From Nymphaea colorata (Eukaryota; Streptophyta; Magnoliopsida; Nymphaeales; Nymphaeaceae): 64,000 bases of DNA. The stretch is from NCBI RefSeq assembly GCF_008831285.2, contig NC_045144.1:14435858-14499857 (forward strand), given 5' to 3'. Positions within the stretch are counted from its first letter, which is position 1. Each line of letters starts with the position of its first letter. The notes beneath the pieces were generated by a model. That model saw only the letters and a program-made list of their open reading frames with translations. It was not told where the DNA came from and did not search any database. The translations under genes and the position numbers were made by a program. Shown in pieces: positions 38,235 through 48,579 of this stretch.

Positions 38235-40729
38235 TGTTCACACCCCACCCCGTCCTCGGGGGTGTCAAAATGCGAACCAGCAAAATTTCTTTTTAAATTA
38301 TAGTTTTGAGAAAAATTTTCAAGAGAAAGGGATCCGCCCACCGGTACGAGGTCTAACCATTCCTGCCGCCTTTAACAAGGGTAATTGGACCAAGGATTAA
38401 GGATCATTTGGATCATGTACGAGTCATTGATGCAAATCCTATATGCTTGTGCATTGAGGTTTTGGATTCAAGAATCAAAGTTCGTGACTTGTTTTTGAAA
38501 ATAAATTCCTTAGAAAATGATTTGAAAAGTTATTTGAAGATTGGAGAGTTTTCAAATGGACTTGAAAACCTTTGTTTTGTCATTTATTTTGAAATCCATG
38601 ATTCTTGAAAGTGGTTTTCTAAACATATTTTGGCCACGATTATGAATGCATTGCTTATGTTTTTTTTGAAAGTTAAGTGAAGTTTACAAATTCTTGTTGC
38701 TATATGACTTAGTCACTTTGTGCAACTCAAATTTGGATCACTTAATTTCTTGAGAAGGTGCATGTGGTGCTATTGACTTTGAATGAGTGTGAACGCATGA
38801 AATAGGAAGGAAAACTACATGAGACATACATTCTTCACTCTCTTATAATTTCTCAAAATTCATTCATATGAAATTACACATCATACAATCTACACATAAA
38901 GATTGATTTTAATTAAAATGTAGGACTTTCTCTAAATGTGTTTATCATATTCTTAAGCATAAGTGTTAGACATGCAGTTCGTAAGCTTGAGTCATGAATG
39001 AGAATCTCAAAACAATTAAAAGTTAAGCAAATGAAGATGAAATCAATATTTAAGACATAGAGGAAACGTAGATATCACCTATTTTCCTCAAAATTGCCAT
39101 AAAAATTATATTTTATTTTGATTTAAATGGTTTAAAATTAAAATATTGATTCTAAGAGTGTTTGACTCTTAGAAAATTATGAAATTAGGTTTGACTCCTT
39201 ATGAACTAAACATCCAAGTTGGTCCAAAAGCATATGCCACATTCTTTCATTCATGTCATGAAGTTTTAAGAACCTTTCTTTTTCCCAGATCAAATTAAAT
39301 TTCAGATTCTTGTGCTAAAAGACCTGTCCATTTCTTCAATAATTTCAACACCTTTGATCTTGTCCTTTGGGGAATTTAAAGATTGGGAACTTAAATATGT
39401 TCTTGCATTGTTCTTAAAACTTAATCAATCACATGTAGGTCTGAAAATTAATGAATGAAATCAGTAATTTCTAAAAGACTTTTTTAGGAAGCCGTTTATA
39501 TAGGATTAGAACTTTTATTATTCTACAAAACATAGCCACTTTATGGCTGGACATTGGTATTTCAAGCATGTAAAATTTGAGATTCTTAAACTAGTTATTG
39601 TAAAGTGTGATCTAATTTCAACAACTTGTATACACTTTACGTATGAATTGCTGGAATTAAGCAAACTTTAAGAAGCAATGAAATCGATTTCATAACTTTG
39701 CACCACAAAAATCAACAAATTGGTCTTATTTTCCTAAAACCAACTTGGAAGCATGTTCCAACCTAATTTTAAATGAGAAAGATGACTCTTAACAAGAGGT
39801 CACACGTGCATATATATAAAAATATATATATATATGTACATGTTACGTCTCCAAATAAAAATTTTGATGAGGGACCACATAGCCTATGAATCATGATGAT
39901 TCATGGTTGTTGTTTTTTTTTTTTTTACGTAGAGAGATTGAAAACATAAATCAAAATAGCTTTAAATGAAAGAAAACAAGAGAACACTCAAGTCGGTTCA
40001 TCCTTAATTTTGCCATGCAATGGTGAATCACATTCATAAGAATGTGTCCGTCCCTAATAGACATTTACATTATATATATTGCAGTGGACCTCTCTCTCAC
40101 CATGGGGTTCACTCATGGTAGGGAGTTCAAAAATGGGTTTAGGCTAACTGGTTTTGAAAGGGTCGTGGCCTTAGGGTCCTTTTCACAAATTGATTCATAG
40201 GTTTATTTTTGAAAAAATCAACTCATGCGTGCATCATGCATTATCATGTACATTTGGTCGTAGCTTTTTTCCTAGATGGACATCATTTCCAATAATGAAA
40301 TAAATGAAAATAAACACTTCCCACGAGTGCTTAAATTAAAATAATAGCAAGAAGCTGAAATGGATGAAAAATGAATTAGAGTCACCTACCTTGTGGTCGG
40401 TCTTGATGTTTGATATTCCTCGCTTGTTTTCAAAATCAAGCAATCCTAAGCAAGAATTCAAGTTTGGATTGGAACTTAGCAAAGCAAGAAGAAGAATGAC
40501 TTACTTGCTAAAATTTGTAGTAGGAAAGAAAGAGCTTCTCACCACGAAAATCTTAAGTAAGAGTTCACTTAAGCACCCTAACTTAGGAAAAAAACAATAG
40601 AGAATAGGGGATTGTGAAGAAGGAAATGAGCGAGGGAAGAGGGCTTGGATGATTTTTTCTTCTCCTCCTTGGCTTCTTCCTCCTAGCTCCTTGGATGCAG
40701 CAATTTGATGAAGACCTCAAAAATTTGTC

Positions 40730-40763
40730 CCCCTCCTTGGTTGCCAAGGAGGGGTTTATATAG
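40730..40763 (-). promoter_or_regulatory. LTR TATA box and adjacent hairpin (minus strand)
   Basis: CTATATAAA on the minus strand (40763-40755) is followed directly by CCCCTCCTTGG, CAA and the exact complement CCAAGGAGGGG (40754-40730). The hairpin lies where transcription would start or within the first bases of the R region. Confidence 0.6.
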
Positions 40764-41715
40764 AGGAGGAGATGAGTTCAACCACCTTCTTTAATTTGCC
40801 TTGGAAGTTTACTCAAGACTTAGAAAGTTGTAAAATGGATTAAATAGCTTTTTAATGGTTCTAATTAACTACACCCAACTTGTTTACATGAGCTAGGTGG
40901 GCTGCGCTACGCATGGTCAACCTTGGTTTAAACCGAGCTACCAATTTTGACCAAAATTTTGGATGAAAATGCCCTTGCATAGGGTTTTACCTTATTTTAT
41001 TTTATTTATTTTTTCTTTGTTTGAAATTGAGCTTGTTAAGTTAAAACCTAGTTATTAAGCTCTAAATATTATTGAATTATGATAATTCAATTTAAATTTG
41101 AATAAATTTTTAAAATTCTATCAAATTTAGTTGAAAAGGGTATTTTCATCTATAACTTGATTGAAGTAGATTTCAATTGAATCAAACTTTGATTTGAAAT
41201 ATTGAATTTAAATTTGATATTTGATTTATGCATTTGACAAATCCAAATGTATATTTGCCTTTTATGAAATCCCAATTAGGTTATGTATTCTCAATTTGAT
41301 CATAGAAGGGCAAGATCATCTAGATTTGTCAAATTTGACCAATTGACTAAAGTCAATTCTCATTTATAAGTAGTTTGACTTTGCTTGAGGTAATTTGATG
41401 AATTTGAGCTAAGAAAGCTCTTGATTGAGTTAAATTGTACTTTGACTAAATTTAGTCAAAGTGGATTCTATCCAATCAAGGTCTATTTTTGTCCTTTAAT
41501 TGGGTCATCAGATGGATCTACCCTTTTGGCAAAGCTGAGCTCGTGTTGGCAGAGCTCAGCTGAATTTGGCGCCACATTTGGGTGCAATAGGGTTGAACCT
41601 ACTTGGAATTAAGTAGGTTTGGTAAGCCTAGTTATTGCTTCTTGGAGGTTGACCCCTAGAGGATCTAGTTAAGGAAGAGAGAGAGAGACATAAATGTCTC
41701 TCTTTTCCTAGGTTT

Positions 41716-41720
41716 CTAGT
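41716..41720. other. Target-site duplication CTAGT of the Ale-like copia element (left copy)
   Basis: CTAGT at 41716-41720 is repeated at 46904-46908 directly outside the two LTRs. Confidence 0.9.
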
Positions 41721-42161
41721 TAATAAACCAAATCATGATATAATCAGCAACAATGTTATCAGCTCCAAGAGTATCACTGGAGGGAGTAACGTCCATACAG
41801 CTGGAGGAGATCACGGTGGAGGAAATAACGTCAACACCACCAAAATCATAGCTGGAGGAAATAACACTCAGGCAAACAATATCAGATTCAAGATTAAAGC
41901 TAAAAGAGATTATGATAATGACGATTCTAGAATGGCAACTATCTCATAAAAGGAAAAAATGTAGGATCTTGTAATCAAATCGAATCCCAAGATATGGGGG
42001 ACTAATGAACATGTGAATTGAGTATAAATGAAATCTCTCCTCTTATGATAAATAACAAGAGAGAGACCTTTCTTATCGTGGACGTAGACTAACAAGTCGA
42101 ACAACATTAAAAGACTGTTGTCTCATTACTCGTTTTTCTCTCTTTAGCGTGAGGTTTTCTA
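41721..42161 (+). repeat. 5' LTR of the Ale-like copia element
   Basis: Starts TAATAAACCAAATCATGAT and ends TGAGGTTTTCTA, directly before the PBS. TATAAAT at 42023-42029 is the likely TATA box, with an equivalent in the 3' LTR. A 36-bp segment between two TGGAGGAAATAAC copies (41817 and 41853) is present here and absent from the 3' LTR. The termini are TA...TA rather than TG...CA. Confidence 0.93.
42023..42029 (+). promoter_or_regulatory. TATA box in the 5' LTR
   Basis: GAGTATAAATGAAATC context, conserved at 46761-46767 in the 3' LTR. It lies about 140 bp before the LTR end, a normal U3/R position. Confidence 0.7.
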
Positions 42162-42174
42162 TGGTATCAGAGCC
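42162..42174 (+). other. Primer-binding site (initiator tRNA-Met type)
   Basis: TGGTATCAGAGCC immediately follows the 5' LTR. It matches the TGGTATCAGAGC primer-binding site usual in plant Ty1/copia elements, complementary to initiator methionine tRNA. Confidence 0.95.
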
Positions 42175-42539
42175 ATTGTTGATCAATTTGGGCTGATTCG
42201 ATCTTGGGAGACCTAGTTGCTATGAAACAAGGAGCCACGTGTGAAGAACAAGAAATCACAGACGATAGTGGGCCAAATCCCTCACGTGTTTCGTCCCTAG
42301 TGATCAATTGAAGCTGAATTTTGGGGCGTCCACTCCACACTAGGATTACGTGCTGCTGTCCAATTTTCATCAGAATCAGAGCTGGCATTGAATTTCCAAA
42401 ATTATGTGAGTCATGCAGTCCTGAACAACATTTGAAGCAGAAGATCGCAAGTGTTTCTGTTTCCATTTCCCCTTTCCTATTTAAATCTCTCGGCATTGTC
42501 TCCATCGGAGTTTTTTCACCACAAATTTGGATGTTTACA

Positions 42540-45500
42540 ATGGCATCTCAACCACTAACACCTGACAGCAACTCTTATAGTACAACTACGGCATCACCAA
42601 AATCTGAATCAGAGGCCATGAATATGCCATTTTCAGGACTTATCTCTTTCATCATATTTGCTCCAACAAGTCTCTAGCATTTCCTGTCTATAAAATTGTC
42701 TTTCGACAACTATTTACTTTGGGAATCCCAATTTATTCCTATGCTTAAAAGTTATAATATGATGGGATATATTGATGGGTTGTTCAAGTGTCTAGATGAG
42801 TTTTTGCCTAGTGAAGAATGGCATCGTTGTGACCAATTTCTACGAAGTTGGATCATCTCATCACTAAGTGAAGTCGTGCATAGTCAAGTTGTAGGCCTTG
42901 ATTCATCGTACAAAGCCTGGACCACCATAAAGCTTATATACATTGCTCAGTCTAGAGCAAAAGTGCAACAACTAAAATCTGCCTTACAAAACCTAAAAAA
43001 GGGAACTGAATCCATAACATCATATTTTCATAAAGCTAAAGTCATAGCTTACCAATTAGCTATGGCCTCCAAACCAGTCGATGAAGAAGATCTGGTTATG
43101 AACATTCTTTCTGGCCTTCCCGTAGAGGAATATGGCACTCTGAAAATCTCCTTGCGCACTCACGTTGACCCTATAAATCTGGAGGAGTTATACTCTCTGC
43201 TTCTTATTCAAGAATCTGAAATATGAAAACCTGCAAATTTTGAAGATCCTTCAGCTTATATAGTGCAGCGACAAAACTTCAAGAATCATCACTATCTTGG
43301 AAAGACTGAGCAGCAAAGAGGGCGTCTAGGACATCATCCTCAGGATAAGTCTATCAACTATCATGTTTGCGGTAACCGTAGACGTTTTGCTTCTCAATGC
43401 CGAACTATATGTCAAGCTTGCAGGAAATCAAGGCATGATAAATTAAACTGCAAATTACATAAATTCCAAAAGGAATCATCATCCCCAAAAGCATATCACA
43501 AGGAAACTATACCTCAAACCGATGATGGATTTTGGTATGCAGACATCGACGCTACTCATCACTTGACTGCTGATTTGAATAAACTATCTGTTCACTCAGA
43601 GTATCATGAGAAAGATAAATTGAGAGTTGGAAATGGTGCTGGTCTTCAAATCAAGAACGTTGATAATGTTTCTCTTTGCATCTCAAATTCAAAATTTCTC
43701 ATAAATAATGTGTTGCATGTTTCTACTATTTCTAAAAATCTACTATTTGTGCATAAATTTGCTCATGACAATGATGTTGTTTTTGAATTTGACACAAATT
43801 GTTACTATGTTAAGAATCAGATAACAGAGGAGAAACTTCTAGAGGGAGCAAATAGAGGAGGCTTATACCAACTAAAGTTAGAACAATATGCAGCTCGTCA
43901 GAAAACAACACTTGTTGGAGAACGGGTCTCAGTTGATGATTGGCATAATCGAATGGGACATCCTGATTTTAGAACTGTTATGCATGTTTTGAATAAATTT
44001 GCTTTACCGATTCACATCAAGTCTTATAATAAGATATGTGATGCATGTCAAAGAGGGAAAAGTCACGCTCTTCCTTATGCTCAAACTTAACATAAGATTG
44101 ATGCTCCACTTGATTTAATTTTTACTGATGTTTGGGGACCATCAGCCACTGCATTGTTGCATGGTTATATTTACTATGTTAATTTTATGCATGCATTCTC
44201 TTGTTTTTCTTGCATATACATTATGAAAAATAGATCAGATGTTCTTTCTGTCTTTAAAACTTTTCAAGTTATGGTAGAACGACAATTTGATAAAAAAATC
44301 AAGGCAGTTCAAAGTGACTGGGGAGGAGAATATCAAACTATCTCTACCTACCTCTAACAAATTGGTATTGTTCATAGAGTTGCTTGTCCTCATGAGCATC
44401 AGCAAAATGGCAGCATAGAAAGCAAATACAAGCATATAGTTGACATCAGATTAATACTTCTCGCACATGCCAACTTACCCTACAAATATTGGGATTTTAC
44501 TTTTAGAACTACTGTCTTCTTGATCAATAGAATGCCAACATAGGCTCTTAAAATGTAGTCACCATATCAAGTTGTGTTCAAGAACTCCCGGATTATAGAT
44601 TTATAAAGGTTTTTGGATGTGCCTGCTATCCATGTACGTGATTTCAACTCTCACAAATTGCAGTTTCGCAGCATGCAACATGTTTTTCTTGGTTACAACA
44701 GCATGCACAAAGGATACATTTGCTTCGATCAAGATACGAGCAAACTTCTTATCAGTAGACATGTGGTATTTGATGAAGGTGTATATCCATTCAAAGCCTC
44801 GGCTCAAGAGCCCCACCCTTACCAAATAAATTTGTACCTACCATCACCTTAATCATAACCATGCCTTCCCAAAACTTACCACAAAATCGTGCCACATCCA
44901 CCTCTTACACCCGATCTCTCAACCCAACCAATGTCTCCTATTCCTTCCCCTTCTCCCACCATCACTCCTATCTAGGATACGCAATCTGAACCTACAACAT
45001 TCCCCACCCCTCCACCACCTCCAACACTTTCAAACCGACATAGATCCCATTCCATGCTCACTCGGTCTCAAACCGGCTCTCTCAAGCCCAAAACCTACAC
45101 CATTTCCAAATATTATCTCCCTAAAATTCATCTCACCCATTTCAACCTTGAAACTGAACCCCATACCATGTCCCAAGCCTTGAAACATACTCAATGGGTT
45201 CATGCTATTAAAGCCGAACTTGCAGCTCTCACCAACAATTGTACATGGACTCTTGTCCCGCTGCCTCTCTCTGCTAATATTGTTGGTTTAAAATGGGTGT
45301 CTCGTACCAAAAGGGAAGCTAATGGTACACTTGAACGCTACAAAGCTCGCTTAGTTGCCAAGGGCTATACTCAAGAACATGGTATTGACTACTTTGAAAC
45401 CTTCAGCCCAGTAGTCAAACATACCTCTATACGTGTTCTTTTCACGATTGACATCAACTCTAATTAGAATATTCGCCAACTTGATGTTTACAATGTTTTC

Positions 45501-46474
45501 CTTCATGGTGTTCTTACTGAAAAGGTGTATATGGCTCAACCCCCGGGTTTTATTGATGACCGCTTTCTGCATCATGTCTGCCAGTTGCATAAGGCCATCT
45601 ATGGTTTAAAACAATCTCCTCTGCCTGGTTTCATCGGCTTACTACCTTCTTGGTCTCACTGGGTTTTGTTGGTTCTAAGGTGGATCCCTCGCTCTTCATG
45701 TAGCTGTAGCAAGGCTCACAATTATATATTCTGATCTATATTGATGACATCATAATTACAGGCAATCATGATATTATGATTCAATCTCTTGTCTATACCC
45801 TTCATCAGGAATTTGGCATCAAAGACCTTAGTCTCCTACATTATTTTCTGGGCATCCAAGCAACATTCTTGCCCTTTGCTGTTAACAAAGTTTGTCAATA
45901 TATGCAGCGTCCTCCCACTGTTCACCTGACTGCGGTCAAATGCATTTTACGTTATGTAAAGGCAACGCTCTCTCTTGGTGTTCTTTTAGAACCAGCCAGC
46001 AATTTTTAGATTGATGCCTACAAAGATGCCGACCGGGCCAGAAATATTGATGATTGAAAGTCCACTAGAGGATTTGGCACTTTTATGGGTTCATTTCTTC
46101 TCTCTTGGTCTGCTTGCAAACAGCCTACTGTTGCTTGATCAAGCACGGAAGCTGAATATTGGGCTCTAGCATCCTGTTCCTCTGAAGTCTTATGGCCCAC
46201 ATTTTTACTACAGAAATTAAACATCACTATGCTGCATGTTCCTCGTCCATGGTATGATAACATCAGTGCAACTTCTCTCTCTGCCAATCATGTCTTTCAT
46301 AATAGAAGCAAGCATATTGAGATCGATGTCCATTTTGTTCGAGATCACATTGCCAAGAATCATCTCACAGTACATTATATTCTTAGTGCTGATCAACTGG
46401 CTGACATTATCACAAAACCACTACCTCCAACTACCTTTGATAACCTTCGATTCAAGCTCAATGCTCTTTCATGA
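42540..46474 (+). pseudogene. Copia gag-pol polyprotein, broken
   Basis: The start is the ATG at 42540 (MASQPLTPDSN). Gag of the UBN2 type follows (LLWESQFIPMLKSYNMMGYI, about 42717-42776). A degenerate zinc knuckle lies at 43364-43447. The protease active site is decayed: DIDATHHLT replaces the usual D-S/T-G-A-T. The integrase zinc region has WHNRMGHP and CDACQRGKSHALPY, and the core has FTDVWGP, VQSDWGGEY and QQNGSIESKYKHI (D, D, E present). RT has LKWVSRTKREANGTLERYKA and [12 protein letters not shown] (YIDD). RNase H has SSTEAEYWALASCSSEV and ends ADIITKPLPPTTFDNLR. Stops occur at 42675, 43224, 44088 and 44355. There are frameshifts near 44590-44640 and between 45600 and 45740. About 80-100 codons are missing between HYFLGIQ and FAVNKVCQYM near 45860. 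Confidence 0.92.
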
Positions 46475-46486
46475 GCATTCATCTTT

Positions 46487-46494
46487 AAGTGGGA
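46487..46494 (+). other. Polypurine tract
   Basis: AAGTGGGA lies directly before the 3' LTR, the plus-strand priming site in copia replication. Confidence 0.85.
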
Positions 46495-46903
46495 TAATAA
46501 TCTCAATCATGATATAATCAGCAACAACATTATCAGCTCCAAGAGTATCGCTGGAGGGAGTAACATCCATACAGTTGGAGGAGATCACGCTGGAGGAAAT
46601 AACGCTCAGGCCAACAATATCAGATCCAAGATTATAGCTAAAACAGATTATGATAATGACGATTGTAGAATGGCAACTATCTCAGAAAAGGGAAAAACAC
46701 AGGATCTTGTAAATCAATCAAATCCCAAGATATGTGGGACTGATGAACGTGTGATTTGAGTATAAATGAAATCTCTCCTCTCGTGAAAAATAACAAGAGA
46801 TAAACCTTTCTTATCGTGGACGTAGACTAACAAGTCGAACCACGTTAAAACACTGTCATCTCCTTCCTTACTCGTTTTCTTCTCTTTGGTGTGAGGTTTT
46901 CTA
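46495..46903 (+). repeat. 3' LTR of the Ale-like copia element
   Basis: Starts TAATAATCTCAATCATGAT and ends TGAGGTTTTCTA, alignable along its length with 41721-42161. It has one rather than two copies of TGGAGGAAATAAC. Confidence 0.93.
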
Positions 46904-47363
46904 CTAGTTATGATCTCATTCATTTCTCATTGAAAATGATTTTTTGAAATAAATGAGAAGAGATATTTTGAAAAGGAGAGGTGTGTGATCTCTTGGGGCT
47001 ACACGAGCTCGGTGGGGCCCACACGTGGGTCCCACATAACATTCTGGATCGAATTAGATCCAGTTCTAGGATTTAAATCAAAATTTGAATTTTGCAATTG
47101 GATATGGATTTCAAATGACATTTGTAATTAGATTAAGATTTCAAATGACATTTATAATTGGATTTGGATTTCAAGTCTTAATTTGCATCCAGTTTTGGAC
47201 TCGTAATCCTGCTTTGGGTTCATGGCATGAGTCAAATTCATGATTTGAATCTAAATTATTCTTTAGATTCAAAATTGGATTTGAAATTGCAACTTTTCAC
47301 AATTCTTTTGTAAAATTATGACATTGCTTCAATTCTAATGTGGAAAAATTTGAGGTGTTAACA

Positions 47364-48575
47364 CTAGATAAGTGATGCATTAGAATCACAAATAAATAAT
47401 GATGAGTCTGACTGTGATTCCTTAAATCCTTGATCAACATGAAACTGCTTTAAACTATCAAACCATGCTCCTGGCGCTTGTTTGAGCCCATGAAGAGATT
47501 TTTTAGGTCTACAAACATGATCTAGTGAGTTTGTATTCACAAAACACATAGGCTAAATAATAAAAATTTATGTTCATAGTACCATGAAGAAAGCATTATT
47601 TATATCCAATTGTTGAACGTACCAATCTCGACTAAAAGCGATGGATATCATGAGTCTAATAGTGGCTGGTAACACAAGGCTGAAGGTTTTAAAAATAGTC
47701 CATGCCTTCTCTCTATTTAAAGCCTTTGGCCACTAGTTTGGCCTTGTACCTAATAATGGTACCATCAGTGTGGTGCTTGACCTTCTAGACCCATCCACAT
47801 CTGACAACATTAAAATGTGACTTTCTTGGCACAAGTTCCCATGTTTTTACTTTTGTAGAAAGTATCCACCTTGCTTTTCATAGCATCCATCCAAAAGGGG
47901 TTCTGTTGGATCTTAAGTGAGAGATAGATTCAGTTTCTCGAATGGTTTGTGATAAATAGTTGAAGACTCTAGGTTGGCAAATTCCAACTTGGGACCTAGT
48001 GACCTTTTGGTGATTTCTAGTGGGTTTGACATTTTGGTTGTGGGGTTCTTCTATGGCCAGATGTAAGGTGATGGTATCAATGGTGTCTTAAGTAGGACTG
48101 ATCAAATTTATTGGGACTCTGATCATCATTAACTTGGTTGGGTATAGGTTCTGGCAAAACAATGAGAGTGTTGTTGGATTATGATTCAACAACTTTTTTA
48201 GGTTGAAGTAGTCCATTACTATTGTTGGATTCCATTGGGGTCATAGAAGAGAGTTTCAACCAATTTGAGATATCTAATGTAGTGACTGGGGGAGTACATT
48301 GAGAATACAAGAAATTGATAATATATTGTGTCTGGATATGATAACTTGATTGTTAATAGGATTATAACACAAATAACCTTTGTGACAGCTGCCATAACCA
48401 ATGAAAACACAGTTTGGGCTTTAGGATTGAGTTTTGAAACTCGTCTAGGGCCATTAAAAGGATTTGCAGTGCAGCCAAAAACAACTATCGTTAGCTGTGT
48501 AGTTATTGAATATATGTTTTCTTGCAGTTTGAGAGCGTTTATGACAACATTAAGAATTAATATTGGCTAGTTGTT
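47364..48575 (-). pseudogene. Ty1/copia pol, proximal half (integrase C-terminus to RT), broken
   Basis: On the minus strand from about 48500 leftwards the translation gives VVFGCTANPFNGPRRVSKLN, then IGYGSCHKGYLCYNPINNQV, the linker after copia integrase. RT follows with NPFWMDAMKSKVDTF and HHTDGTIIRYKAKLVAKGF. It ends with KKSLHGLKQAPGAWFDSLKQ and QGFKESQSDSSLF, running up to 47364. There it is cut by the CTAGA duplication and the solo LTR. The frame resumes at 38229 with the YVDD segment. The gag, protease and 5' LTR of this copy are missing on the right, where a different plus-strand copia element begins. Confidence 0.88.
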
Positions 48576-48579
48576 GTCT

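Larger units (their letters stand above)
41721..46903 (+). mobile_element. Full-length Ty1/copia retrotransposon, Ale/Retrofit-like, inactive
   Basis: The 5.18-kb element has both LTRs (441 and 409 bp), a PBS, a gag-pol region and a polypurine tract, flanked by a CTAGT duplication. Domain order is Gag, CCHC knuckle, protease, integrase, RT, RNase H, the copia order. The single-polyprotein design, small LTRs and C-terminus ending KPLPPTTFDNLRFKL suggest the Ale lineage. In-frame stops, frameshifts and an internal RT deletion make it non-autonomous. The LTRs differ by about nine substitutions in the first 95 aligned bases plus a 36-bp indel, so it is not a very recent insertion. It sits inside the solo LTR at 38235-47363. 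Confidence 0.94.
38235..47363 (-). mobile_element. Solo LTR of a Ty3/gypsy-type (Tekay/Del-like) element, about 3.9 kb, interrupted by a copia element
   Basis: The LTR occupies 38235-41720 and 46909-47363. Its ends are TGTTCACACC and GGTGTTAACA, inverted repeats matching at 9 of 10 bases, and it is flanked by CTAGA on both sides. Read on the minus strand it starts TGTTAACACCTCAAA and ends GGGGTGTGAACA, the style of plant chromovirus (Tekay/Del) LTRs. On that strand CTATATAAA (40763-40755) is a good TATA box. It is followed at once by an 11-bp-stem hairpin and a transcribed-leader-like pyrimidine region. No gag, pol, PBS or second LTR is present, so this is best read as a solo LTR left by LTR-LTR recombination. 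Assignment to gypsy rests on LTR style only. Confidence 0.85.

Noticed and set aside
42167-42505. 112-residue minus-strand open frame
   Set aside because: Antisense to the leader and gag start of the Ale-like element; a shadow frame.
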